52,824 bases of DNA from Truepera sp. Its GTDB lineage: Bacteria > Deinococcota > Deinococci > Deinococcales > Trueperaceae. The stretch is from NCBI GenBank assembly GCA_018333895.1, contig JAGXSJ010000090.1, positions 1 to 52,824 of the forward strand, given 5' to 3'. A program made the position numbers and the translations under genes. This document shows positions 18,826 to 27,952 of the stretch, one piece after another (the first letter of the stretch is position 1; each line of letters begins with the position of its first letter). Below the pieces are notes generated by a model. That model made no database searches, was not told the DNA's origin, and saw only the letters and a list, made by a program, of their open reading frames with translations.

Positions 18826-19077
18826 ATGGCCAAGAACGCTCAAAAGATTAGCATCAGCCTGCCCGAGGAGCTCATCACCTATGCGGAGCGCTATCAAAAA
18901 GAACACGGCCTCAAAAGCCGCAGCGAAGTCGTCAGCGAAGCGATGCGCGCGTTGCGCGAACGAGAGCTGATCGAGGGGTACCTGGCGATGCGCCGAGACT
19001 ACGAAGCCGACCCCGACCCGCTCTTGGAGGCCGGCATCGCCGATGGGCTTAAGCCCAGCACCGAGGACAGCTGGTAA
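18826..19077 (+). CDS. Ribbon-helix-helix antitoxin (MazE/CopG-like)
   Basis: KISISLPEELITYAERYQKEHGLKSRSEVVSEAMRALRE; overlaps the MazF-like gene. Confidence 0.85.
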   Translation: MAKNAQKISISLPEELITYAERYQKEHGLKSRSEVVSEAMRALRERELIEGYLAMRRDYEADPDPLLEAGIADGLKPSTEDSW

Positions 19078-19415
19078 TGCTCCTCCGGCGTGGCGACATC
19101 GTCCTCACCAACTTCACGCCCGCTAGAGACGCGGAAGCCAATTACCTCCGACCCGCCGTCATCGTTTCGAACAACCACGTGAACGCCTTCGCGCCGGTGG
19201 TGATGGTCGTACCGCTCACCAGCAACGTCGCCAAGCTGTACCCCTCGGACCTGTTTTTGCCTCTGCACTGCACCGGGCTCGATCGGGACAGCAAAGCCCG
19301 GGTCGAACTCATGAGGCACGTCAACGTAAACCGCATCATCAGGCCCTTGGGCCTTGTTCCGCCCGATCTCATGGAGCAGCTCGATCAGCGCTTGCGCGAG
19401 CATCTGGCGCTTTAG
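19077..19415 (+). CDS. MazF/PemK-family toxin
   Basis: RRGDIVLTNFTPA...LRPAVIVSNN...VVPLTSN. Confidence 0.9.
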   Translation: MLLRRGDIVLTNFTPARDAEANYLRPAVIVSNNHVNAFAPVVMVVPLTSNVAKLYPSDLFLPLHCTGLDRDSKARVELMRHVNVNRIIRPLGLVPPDLMEQLDQRLREHLAL

Positions 19416-19577
19416 CGTGGTACGGCGTGAACTTCGCGCTCATCAGCAAAACCACCTTAAGACCCTGGCGGCTACGGCACATCACCGTCATTTGCTGCCA
19501 CCGGGCGCCGGTATGACGAATCTCACGGATCATGCCGCAGCAGGAAATGGTACGCTCTTGGAAAGGACTTTGCAGCC

Positions 19578-20075
19578 ATGCCACGCGAACCCGCTCGAGA
19601 CCACGCGCCGGCCCCCGGCCTCGATCAGCTGAAGCCGGTCGTTGACAGCTTGCGCACAGGACTGAAGGACAAGCTGGTCGCCGCCGTGCTCTTCGGCTCG
19701 AGGGCGCGCGGCGACGCGAGGCCGGATAGTGACTGGGACATCCTGGTGCTGGCTCACGGACTTCCCGAAAAGGCCTTCGAGCGCCATCTCTTTCTGAAGC
19801 GCGCCTTGCCTGACGAGTGGCGGGGCAAGGTGACGCTCCTTGCTAAGACGCCCGCCGAGTTCGAAGCGCGTCTCCCTCCCTTGTATCTCGACATAGCCCT
19901 CGACGGTGTGATTCTCTATGATCGGGGCGGTTACATGAAAGAGCGCTTGGCGTCCTTACAGCGTCTCATCAAGGAGAAGGGGTTGCGTAGGGAACAGCGA
20001 GGGCGCGAGCTGATCTGGCACTCCGAAGCCTATCCGGCAACCGACTGGCAGTCGTCTTGGGAACACGCGAGATGA
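19578..20075 (+). CDS. MNT-family nucleotidyltransferase
   Basis: AAVLFGSRARGDARPDSDWDILV; ATGA overlap with the next HEPN gene. Confidence 0.85.
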   Translation: MPREPARDHAPAPGLDQLKPVVDSLRTGLKDKLVAAVLFGSRARGDARPDSDWDILVLAHGLPEKAFERHLFLKRALPDEWRGKVTLLAKTPAEFEARLPPLYLDIALDGVILYDRGGYMKERLASLQRLIKEKGLRREQRGRELIWHSEAYPATDWQSSWEHAR

Positions 20076-20488
20076 CCAGCTATGCGTACCGGCTCAAGTT
20101 GGCGAGGGGCTTCCTGGAAGAAGCGCAACAAGATATCACCTTGGGACGATGGCGTTCGGTTATGGACAATGCACAACTCGCGGTCGAAAATGCAGCGAAA
20201 GGCGCCTTGTCGCTGATCGGACCAATAGGACGCACCCATCAGACGGGTCCGCTGCTACGTGAAGCACTGCAGCACGAGCGTTTCTCAAAAACACAGCGAG
20301 AGAAAGCTGCCCGACTGGCGGAACTCGCCGAATCTCTGGGCCCCGACCTGCACATCCAAACGGATTACGGCGACGAAGCAGGCGGCCTGACACCGTGGGA
20401 GCTGTTTGACGAAGCAGATGCCCGGCAAGCCCTTGCTATGGCCGAAGAGGCGCTCGAGCTGGCCGAGAGTATCGGTCAAGACAGGTAA
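20072..20488 (+). CDS. HEPN-domain protein
   Basis: LKLARGFLEEAQQDITLGRWRSVMDNAQLAVENAAKGALSLIG; partner of the MNT gene. Confidence 0.8.
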   Translation: MTSYAYRLKLARGFLEEAQQDITLGRWRSVMDNAQLAVENAAKGALSLIGPIGRTHQTGPLLREALQHERFSKTQREKAARLAELAESLGPDLHIQTDYGDEAGGLTPWELFDEADARQALAMAEEALELAESIGQDR

Positions 20489-20515
20489 AACTGTGGACGC
20501 CAACGTGTTCGTTCA

Positions 20516-20670
20516 AGGCCCACGCCGAGCTCTGGGGCAACCCCAGCCTCAAACGCATCCTCGCCGGCTTTCTCATCGGCACACATGCCGGCGCCTTCGC
20601 AAACCGCTTCTTGACCTTCGACAGCAAGACCTTGCCGGAACCGGAAATCGTGACGCCAGCGAGTCGCTAA
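20516..20670 (+). pseudogene. C-terminal remnant of a PIN-domain (VapC-type) toxin
   Basis: Own translation: FKAHAELWGNPSLKRILAGFLIGTHAGAFANRFLTFDSKTLPEPEIVTPASR*; ...IGTHA..ANRFLTFD resembles PIN C-termini; no N-terminal half nearby. Confidence 0.45.
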
Positions 20671-20728
20671 CGCTTCGTTGGAGTTTCGTTGGGGCCTGGT
20701 TGGGTAAGCTCGAGCAACGAGGAGGGAC

Positions 20729-21985
20729 GTGATGGAACAGTACCAAGTCGACCATTTGCTGCTTCTTGTAGGCAGTAATCCCGTTCCCAATGCCGTCGCT
20801 GGCAAGTTGCTGGTTAAGCCTGGTGGTACGATTACGCTTATCTGCTCTGAAGACTCACTTATCGTTGCACAACGACTCAAAAGCTGGTTGGTAAGAGATG
20901 GCATCAAGGTGCGCGAACCAAATGATAGTAAAGTTGACCCCACCGACCCAACTTCCATCTTTACTATTGTCAGGAAAGCTCTCGACAAAACCCCTGATGT
21001 GAGTGTTGGACTCAACTACACGGGGGGTACCAAGGCGATGTCGGTGCATGCCTACCGGACGGTCGAGCAGTGGGGTAAGGAAAAAAACGTGCAACCAAAG
21101 TTTAGCTATCTAGATGCGCGTACTTTAACTATGGTTTTTGATCCTGAAGATCCCCAGAGTGGGTCTAACTCACAAAACGTATCAGTCGGTAATCAAGTTG
21201 AATTGAAACTGAGCGAAATTATGGAGCTACAAGGTTGGCAGATTAATTGGGAAAAGGAGTATGTGCAGACTCCCCTTTTCCCTAGAACTGCCGCGGCCTT
21301 AGCGCGCCTTTATGCTGGGGGAGACAAGAAAACGCGTCACTGGCTAGACTGGCTGAAGTATCTTGAGAGCAGCATCAAAAAGCCTAAGGGTGACGGTCAG
21401 CAAGCATTAAGTCAAGAAGAGATAAACGTGCTTCAGCTCCCCTGGGTAACTTCAACAGAGGGTTCTCAGTTAAGACAGGTAGTTGACACACTAAAATCCG
21501 AACTAGGTTTAGTAGATTATTTTGCTTTTAGTAAGTTGAGCAGAATCATGGGTGCTGGAGAGTTTGTCGAATGGCTGAAAGACAAATGGCTCGAACACCA
21601 CGTGTTGGATATAGTCAAAAACCAACCCGACTTACATGATTGTGTTCTCAGCTTAAGAACTGACGCAGTCGAGTTTGAAGTCGATGTGGTTGGATTGAAA
21701 GGGTATCAATTATTTGTCTTTTCGTGCACTACAAGCAGTTCGAAAAGTGCTTTGAAACAAAAGCTCTTTGAAGCCACAACCAGGGCACGGCAGCTTGGTG
21801 GTGATGAAGCCTGCGCGGCGCTAGTCTGCCTCTATGACGATGCAAGCAAGCTGCAAAAAGAAGTTCGCGACATCTTTGGTGAAAATAACGGGTCTGAGCG
21901 TATCAAAGTTTTGGGGCGTGAGCATCTTGCCAATCTTTCGGATGAGATAGCAGGCTGGATCAAGCACCAAAGTAATGCACAGTGA
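20729..21985 (+). CDS. CARF-domain nuclease, DUF1887/Card1(Can2)-like
   Basis: LLLVGSNPVPNAV N-terminus; VGLNYTGGTKAMSVHAYR CARF ligand motif; C-terminal FEVDVVGLKGYQLFVFSCTTSSSKSALKQKLFEATTRARQLGGD restriction-like region. Confidence 0.8.
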   Translation: MMEQYQVDHLLLLVGSNPVPNAVAGKLLVKPGGTITLICSEDSLIVAQRLKSWLVRDGIKVREPNDSKVDPTDPTSIFTIVRKALDKTPDVSVGLNYTGGTKAMSVHAYRTVEQWGKEKNVQPKFSYLDARTLTMVFDPEDPQSGSNSQNVSVGNQVELKLSEIMELQGWQINWEKEYVQTPLFPRTAAALARLYAGGDKKTRHWLDWLKYLESSIKKPKGDGQQALSQEEINVLQLPWVTSTEGSQLRQVVDTLKSELGLVDYFAFSKLSRIMGAGEFVEWLKDKWLEHHVLDIVKNQPDLHDCVLSLRTDAVEFEVDVVGLKGYQLFVFSCTTSSSKSALKQKLFEATTRARQLGGDEACAALVCLYDDASKLQKEVRDIFGENNGSERIKVLGREHLANLSDEIAGWIKHQSNAQ

Positions 21986-21991
21986 GGAGAC

Positions 21992-23650
21992 ATGCACCTA
22001 CTCATCGTTGACACCACCGGCATCCAGCCTTACATCTTCGGTAGCAACCGCCTGCGTGAAAATGTTGGGGCGTCGCACTTGGTCAAGCAAGCAACTGAGG
22101 CGTGGGCCCGAGAAGCCCTGGAGAGTGCCGTACCAGCACGACACAACTGGCAGACTGATGGCACGCTTGACACCACAAAGCGCATCGAAGCTGGCGCTAT
22201 CGACGCCGAAGTTGTCTATGCCAGCGGCGGCAATGTCGTCGTCATTTTCAAAGAGGGCAGTACGGCGCAAAGATTCACTGCCGAACTCTCCAAAATTACC
22301 CTTTGTAAAGCGCCAGGCCTGCAACTGGTCATGGCGCAGAAAGAATTTAATGGCTTAGGCATCAAGCAGTTACCTATCGATGACACTTTCAAATTGCTGG
22401 ATTGTCAAAAGCGCCAGTTGCAGTATGCCTCGACACCTCTGTTAGGCGTAGCAGTAACAACGCGGTGTCAGTCAACGGGGCTGCCTGCCGTGGGCTACGT
22501 TCCTGCTAAACAGGGCGACCCAGCATCCGCCTATCCAGCATCCGGCGAGGTTCTCGCCAAGTGGTATGCGGGCGATGATTCGCATAGCGCGCTGCACAAA
22601 CAGTTTGAAAGCATTCTTGGACAACGGTTTGCGTTTCCCAAGGAGATGGACGACTTGGGGCGCAGCGAGGGTGAGCACAGTTACGTCGCCGTCGTTCACG
22701 CCGACGGCAACGGCATGGGACAGCGCATTCAGGATATTCGTAAAACAATTGCTGATGACCGCGAATACATCACGAAAATTCGCCAATTTTCCCAAGAGCT
22801 TAACGACGCTACGCAGCGGGCGCTGACGTCAACACTTAACACACTTAAAACGTTAGCCAGCGGCGTTCAAGATGGCTGTATCAAACACCGAAAGATGCCA
22901 GATAAGCTTTGCATAAAGCTTAAAAAAGAAGATAACAGGTGGCTTCTTCCCTTCCGCCCCATCGTGATAGGTGGTGATGACGTCACCTTCATCTGCGACG
23001 GGAGGCTAGGGCTTTCGCTGGCGCTCCATTACCTTAAGCAATTTGAGCACGAGACGGCACATCTCTCGGATGGCAAAGGCAAAGCAACCGCATGTGCAGG
23101 TGTTGCTATCGTTAAATCGCACTATCCCTTTGCCAAAGCTTATGCACTCGCCGAAGAACTGACCAGTAACGCCAAGGCTTATTGGCGCACGCTGGCGAAC
23201 TACGATGGTGCTTGCATCGATTGGCACATGGCATTTTCTGGGCTGTATGGCAGTATTGAGACAATTCGAAAACGCGAATATAGCGGCGGCCTAACCATAA
23301 GGCCGCTCACACTAAAATCCAATCCCGGTTCGAACGATGGAGACAAAAGCTGGCCAGTTTTACAACGTGCGCTAGAGTCTTTCCAAAGCGAAGAATGGCT
23401 CGGCAAACGCAACAAAATGAAGGCGTTGCTTGAAGCGTTAAGAGAAGGGGCAAGTGGAGTCGAGCGATTCCAAAAAATGTATCTCGCGAAAATCGGTCAG
23501 AAGCTGCCGGATGTTGGGCTTGGCGGTGATGTCCAGACCAAGGGTTTCTATGGTCAGCGAACCCCCTACTTTGATGCCATCGAACTTGCCGACTGGTACC
23601 TACCGCTCAATGATGACAGCACGGGAGAGCAAAGTCATGACAACGCTTGA
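21992..23650 (+). CDS. cas10: Cas10, short form without an evident HD domain (type III-D)
   Basis: PIVIGGDDVTFICDG palm GGDD; N-terminus begins directly at MHLLIVDTTGIQPYIFGSNRLRENVGASHLV; C-terminal helical region. Confidence 0.88.
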   Translation: MHLLIVDTTGIQPYIFGSNRLRENVGASHLVKQATEAWAREALESAVPARHNWQTDGTLDTTKRIEAGAIDAEVVYASGGNVVVIFKEGSTAQRFTAELSKITLCKAPGLQLVMAQKEFNGLGIKQLPIDDTFKLLDCQKRQLQYASTPLLGVAVTTRCQSTGLPAVGYVPAKQGDPASAYPASGEVLAKWYAGDDSHSALHKQFESILGQRFAFPKEMDDLGRSEGEHSYVAVVHADGNGMGQRIQDIRKTIADDREYITKIRQFSQELNDATQRALTSTLNTLKTLASGVQDGCIKHRKMPDKLCIKLKKEDNRWLLPFRPIVIGGDDVTFICDGRLGLSLALHYLKQFEHETAHLSDGKGKATACAGVAIVKSHYPFAKAYALAEELTSNAKAYWRTLANYDGACIDWHMAFSGLYGSIETIRKREYSGGLTIRPLTLKSNPGSNDGDKSWPVLQRALESFQSEEWLGKRNKMKALLEALREGASGVERFQKMYLAKIGQKLPDVGLGGDVQTKGFYGQRTPYFDAIELADWYLPLNDDSTGEQSHDNA

Positions 23651-24314
23651 ACTGCACTTTAAGCTACTAAGCGATGCGACCTTTGGGCGTGGCGACGGCG
23701 TGGCTGGGCTGGTGGATGCCGAAGTCGAGCACGACGCTTACGGCCTGCCGTTCTTACGCGGCCGCACGCTAAAAGGGCTTCTTGTCGAGGAGTGCAGCAA
23801 TATCCTCTATAGCTTGCGTGGGCATGCACGCTACAATGAGCTTGAAAGTGCATCGCGGCGGCTTTTTGGCAGCCCTGGCAGCAGCCTAGATAGCGCTGGC
23901 ATCCTGCGCGTTGGTGGGGCGCAGTTGCCACGGGACTTGCGCGAGGCCGTGCGGGCCGCTATCGACGACAAAAATAACACCCTTACAGCGACCGATGTTC
24001 TCGAGTCTCTGACTGCTATCCGCCGGCAAACTGCCGTTGATGCTTCAAACGGCACGCCAGACGAGGGTAGCTTGCGTGCGATGCGCGTTATCCTTCGGGA
24101 AGCGCACTTTACCGCACAGCTCGACTTTGTAGATGAGCCGAGTGACATTGACATGGAGCTGGCACTTCTGGCGGCTTGCGTCAAAGGCTTTCGGCGTGCT
24201 GGTACGGGGCGCAACCGCGGGCGCGGCAGACTGGTAGCCTGGCTCAATGACGAAACGTACACCGATCAGAACTTTGGTGTCTTTAAGGCTCTGGTGCTGG
24301 AGGAAGCGGCATGA
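23637..24314 (+). CDS. Type III-D single Cas7/Csm3-like RAMP
   Basis: ATGA overlap start at 23637: MTTLELHFKLLSDATFGRGDGVAGLVDAEVEHDAYGLPFLRGRTLKGLLVEEC; G-rich GTGRNRGRGRL. Confidence 0.85.
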   Translation: MTTLELHFKLLSDATFGRGDGVAGLVDAEVEHDAYGLPFLRGRTLKGLLVEECSNILYSLRGHARYNELESASRRLFGSPGSSLDSAGILRVGGAQLPRDLREAVRAAIDDKNNTLTATDVLESLTAIRRQTAVDASNGTPDEGSLRAMRVILREAHFTAQLDFVDEPSDIDMELALLAACVKGFRRAGTGRNRGRGRLVAWLNDETYTDQNFGVFKALVLEEAA

Positions 24315-25894
24315 AGGCGATTCGCTACCGCGTTACGCTACTCGAGCCCACGCTGATCGCCAGCTTCGGTGGTGCGCCCGACAGCGTTGAAAGTTTCGAC
24401 TACCTGCCCGGCAGCGTACTGCGCGGCATCTTTATCGGCAATTACATGCGCCAGTACACACTAAGAGAGCTAGATGCCACAGACGCGACCGTGCGCAGGC
24501 TCTTTTTTGACGGCAGCACACGCTTTCTCAATGGTTACCCACTCGACCGTACCCATCCGGGCAAGCGCATGCTCCCAACACCCCACTCATGGCGTAACAA
24601 AAAAGGCGACGAAACCGCCGTCTTTGACCTCGCTGTTGATGATGAAATATCTAAAGATGAAGAACTCAAACCAGTTAACAAACCGTTTTGCCTTGTGAGT
24701 GAAAAGGTGCAACTCCACCGACCCGAAAAACTACTGACCATCCATACTCGTCGTACACGCCGATTTGGGCGGGCGGTGTCGGGAGCAAAACTCAAGCTGG
24801 AAGCTGATGATATCGAAGGGGCGATCTACCGATACGAAGCGTTGCAGGCTGGTCAACACTTTGAAGCCATTATCCTGTGCGATCAGGATGAGGACGCTGA
24901 CGCTCTAAGCCAATTTGTAAGCGGTGCGGTACTCCTTGGGAAATCGCGCAGCGGGGGGTACGGTCGTGCATGCATTGAAATATGTGAGATCGAAGAAGAT
25001 GACTGGTTTGAAGCAAGTTATGACGTTCATCAGTCACCGCTTATCGTCACGTTGCTGAGCGACACGCTAATCCGCGACGATGCTGGGCAGTACACCACTG
25101 ATGTCAAGGTTGTTGAACGTCTACTGGCTCAAAAGCTGGACATAGAACTATCTCTTCACGATGCGTTTGTCAAAACACAGATCATCGGCGGCTTTAACCG
25201 AAAGTGGGGGCTGCCCTTGCCGCAAACTCAGGCACTGCAAGCAGGCAGTGTGTTGGTGTTCGACACCGATGAGACGCCCGACGAAGACAGGTTGACGCAG
25301 TTACTTTGGCAAGGCATCGGTGAGCGGCGGGCTGAGGGCTTCGGGCGGGTTGCTGTGAACTGGCAAGCGTTAGAAGAGCTTAAAGTTACAGATAATGATG
25401 GCAAAAATGGCTACGAAAAGAATCGGAATATCGCCAGTGATGAGGGCAAGGAAATAGCGGGGCGAATGCTACATCGAATGCTCGGGGAGCAGGTAGAAGC
25501 GGCCATTATGCAATCAGCCGATCGCTTCGGTCATCAAATTCGCAACCCCAGCAAAAGTCAGTTCAACGGCCTTCGCATGGTGATTCAGCGGGCACTCAGG
25601 CAACCGCCAGATGAAGGGCGACGTGCTATTGCTAACTACCTTGATTCCTTAGAAGGGCGTAAATCAACGCGAGAGCAGTTCAGCCGCGACCGTGTAGCAG
25701 GAAAAGACATTTTGGAGTGGATCCGAGAACGCGCAACTGATGAGCACATTTGGCAAGAGTTAGACATTGGCAAGCTGCCGCAACTCGGTGATCTACAAGC
25801 AAAGCTCGATGCTGCGCAAGCCTACAACTATAACCTGCGCCTGGTTGACGCCGTGCTGGCTCGAGCCGCCAAGTCCAAAGGGGGTAACGAATGA
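24311..25894 (+). CDS. csx10: Csx10-like RAMP (Cas5 group) with helical C-terminal extension
   Basis: IRYRVTLLEPTLIASFGGAPDSVESFDYLPGSVLRGIFIGNYM; LLGKSRSGGYGRACI; ~130-aa predicted helical tail after GKEIAGRMLHRML. Confidence 0.78.
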   Translation: MKAIRYRVTLLEPTLIASFGGAPDSVESFDYLPGSVLRGIFIGNYMRQYTLRELDATDATVRRLFFDGSTRFLNGYPLDRTHPGKRMLPTPHSWRNKKGDETAVFDLAVDDEISKDEELKPVNKPFCLVSEKVQLHRPEKLLTIHTRRTRRFGRAVSGAKLKLEADDIEGAIYRYEALQAGQHFEAIILCDQDEDADALSQFVSGAVLLGKSRSGGYGRACIEICEIEEDDWFEASYDVHQSPLIVTLLSDTLIRDDAGQYTTDVKVVERLLAQKLDIELSLHDAFVKTQIIGGFNRKWGLPLPQTQALQAGSVLVFDTDETPDEDRLTQLLWQGIGERRAEGFGRVAVNWQALEELKVTDNDGKNGYEKNRNIASDEGKEIAGRMLHRMLGEQVEAAIMQSADRFGHQIRNPSKSQFNGLRMVIQRALRQPPDEGRRAIANYLDSLEGRKSTREQFSRDRVAGKDILEWIRERATDEHIWQELDIGKLPQLGDLQAKLDAAQAYNYNLRLVDAVLARAAKSKGGNE

Positions 25895-27357
25895 ACCTCT
25901 GGGAGGCCAAACATTCACGCAAAATCACCGAGCGCATCGTCATCGAGGCAAATCTAGTGCTGAAAACACCTGCACACTTCGGCAACGGTGATGGGGATGA
26001 GATTATCGACATGCCCTTGCTGGTTGACCCGCTGGATGGTGAGTCACCCTTCCTCTCCGGCGCTTCTATTGCGGGTGCTTTAAGAAACTATCTGCGGGCC
26101 AACTTGAGAGGGTATAACGTACAACTTCCGGAACTTTCGGATGATACCTCTGTCCGAGAGGAACGGGAAAGCCTGGTGACCAGGCTCTTCGGTGGTTTCA
26201 AGGGGGATGACGAGGGTGAGCAAAGCCCGCTTATCATCGACGATGCCCTAGGCTCCAATGGCGGCATTGAACTGCGTGACGGCGTGAAGATCGACGGCAA
26301 GAGCCGCACGGCTGAAGAAGGCAAGCTTTTCAATCTGGAAACCTGGCAAGCGGGCACGACCTTCCCCTTGCGATTTGAACTCGTTATCCGCGAGCAAGAT
26401 AACGCTACAGCTCTCAAACAAGCCTTGGCGACAGCCTTGCACGGCCTTGAAACCGGCGACATCACCTTGGGTGCGCGCAAACGGCGGGGCTACGGGCAAG
26501 TTGATATTCAAGGCAAATGGCATGTTACATGCTACGACCTCACCACAGCACAAGGGTTGGTTGGCTGGCTCGAGCAGAGCGGTGCTGCTACAGAGAACGC
26601 CAGCATCGCCACCGCGCTCGGCGTTTCGATGCTCGACCAGGATGCTCGCTGCTACTTTGACTTGTGCGCGACATTCCGTCTCGACGGCGCATTGCTGATT
26701 CGCGGTAACAGCATCCTCGGTCATGAAGGCCCTGACGCTATGTACTTGCACACAAAACGACTCGACAATAACTCCAATGACTTAACCCCTGTGATTTCAG
26801 GCACCAGCTTAGCTGGGGCGCTCCGTGCCAGAGCATGCAAGATCGCTCAGACGCTCGGCATAGTCCCTGGGATCGTTGTTGACATGTTCGGCGATATGGA
26901 CAACAAGCAAAAACAGGCCAGCCGCGTCACGGTCAAAGAAACCGTAATTCGGCGACCGGCCAATACTGAACTGGTGCAAAACCGCATCAGCATCGACAGA
27001 TTTACCGGCGGTGTCAAAGAAGGCGCACTCTTTAACGAACAACCCGTATTCGGCAGTGAGCAAACTGAGGTAACGCTCGAGCTACGCCTCATCAACCCGA
27101 AGCCGTCTGAGATGGGACTACTCATGCTGTGTCTAAAAGACCTGTGGACGAGCGACCTGCCTCTCGGCGGCACTAGCAGCATCGGACGCGGCAGAGTAAA
27201 GGGCAAAGAAGCGATACTCACCTGGCGCAACGGCAGCGCCGAATCAAAGATGTGGCGCATTGTCCAAGAGGGCAGCAAGCTGCGCGTCGAAGGCGCTAAG
27301 GACGAACTTGAACAATGGGTTGGCGATCTGGTGCAGGAGGTGAGCCATGCCGCGTGA
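25891..27357 (+). CDS. Double Cas7 RAMP (Cas7-2x-like)
   Basis: Two RAMP modules: FLSGASIAGALRNYLRANLRG...GARKRRGYGQV and VISGTSLAGALRARACKIA...GGTSSIGRGRV. Confidence 0.82.
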   Translation: MNLWEAKHSRKITERIVIEANLVLKTPAHFGNGDGDEIIDMPLLVDPLDGESPFLSGASIAGALRNYLRANLRGYNVQLPELSDDTSVREERESLVTRLFGGFKGDDEGEQSPLIIDDALGSNGGIELRDGVKIDGKSRTAEEGKLFNLETWQAGTTFPLRFELVIREQDNATALKQALATALHGLETGDITLGARKRRGYGQVDIQGKWHVTCYDLTTAQGLVGWLEQSGAATENASIATALGVSMLDQDARCYFDLCATFRLDGALLIRGNSILGHEGPDAMYLHTKRLDNNSNDLTPVISGTSLAGALRARACKIAQTLGIVPGIVVDMFGDMDNKQKQASRVTVKETVIRRPANTELVQNRISIDRFTGGVKEGALFNEQPVFGSEQTEVTLELRLINPKPSEMGLLMLCLKDLWTSDLPLGGTSSIGRGRVKGKEAILTWRNGSAESKMWRIVQEGSKLRVEGAKDELEQWVGDLVQEVSHAA

Positions 27358-27952
27358 GGTACGCACGATCAAGCCGTGCAACGCCAGGCTAACGTCAATC
27401 GCCCCCCCTGCGGATGACGACATAAAGCGTTGGCTCGAAGAACAAACCGCCTCACACAACCTCGAGTTTAAGTGGCTCCTGGCTCACGCTGATGACGGGG
27501 TAATCTGGGGGCGCATTGACGACCAAACCCTGCAGCTTTCGAGCGAAGTTAGCGACATATCCCCACCACTACGCAGCGAAACGCTACAAGCCGCCCGCAT
27601 TTTTAGAGCGAGTGCCGAACTGCTCCTTTGGCGAGATGGCGATAACGCGTGGCACGCGCGGCTCATCGAAGACGACGTTCCCACCGAAGATACTACCTAC
27701 CAAGAAGTTATCGATGAGCACCATATCCTGTGGGGAACCGATGCTAAGGCACTTGCACACGACTTTACTTTGATGCGTGACGGTGTTGAGGGTTTAGCCC
27801 ACGCTGTGCCACGCTCTGTCAAGGGAACATTTGATGAACGTAGTCGACCACTGCGGTTGCACGTGCGCCATTATCTGCGCAAAGACGACATGGGTTTTGT
27901 TCGCATTCACACCAGCCGCCTTGTTGATCTGTCTGTGGAGAAACAGCCATGA
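27347..27952 (+). CDS. csx19: Csx19-like (TIGR03984-type) CRISPR-associated protein
   Basis: Length and position between the double Cas7 and the TIGR03986-like RAMP; HILWGTDAK...DGVEGLAHAVP...LHVRHYLRKDDMGFVRIHTSRL. Confidence 0.68.
   Translation: MPREVRTIKPCNARLTSIAPPADDDIKRWLEEQTASHNLEFKWLLAHADDGVIWGRIDDQTLQLSSEVSDISPPLRSETLQAARIFRASAELLLWRDGDNAWHARLIEDDVPTEDTTYQEVIDEHHILWGTDAKALAHDFTLMRDGVEGLAHAVPRSVKGTFDERSRPLRLHVRHYLRKDDMGFVRIHTSRLVDLSVEKQP

Noticed and set aside
19369-19584. Minus-strand ORF (MAWLQSPFQERTISCCGMIREIRHTGARWQQMTVMCRSRQGLKVVLLMSAKFTPYH...)
   Set aside because: Its composition is not absurd, but it overlaps the MazF-like gene end, has no recognised family and no partner; insufficient support.
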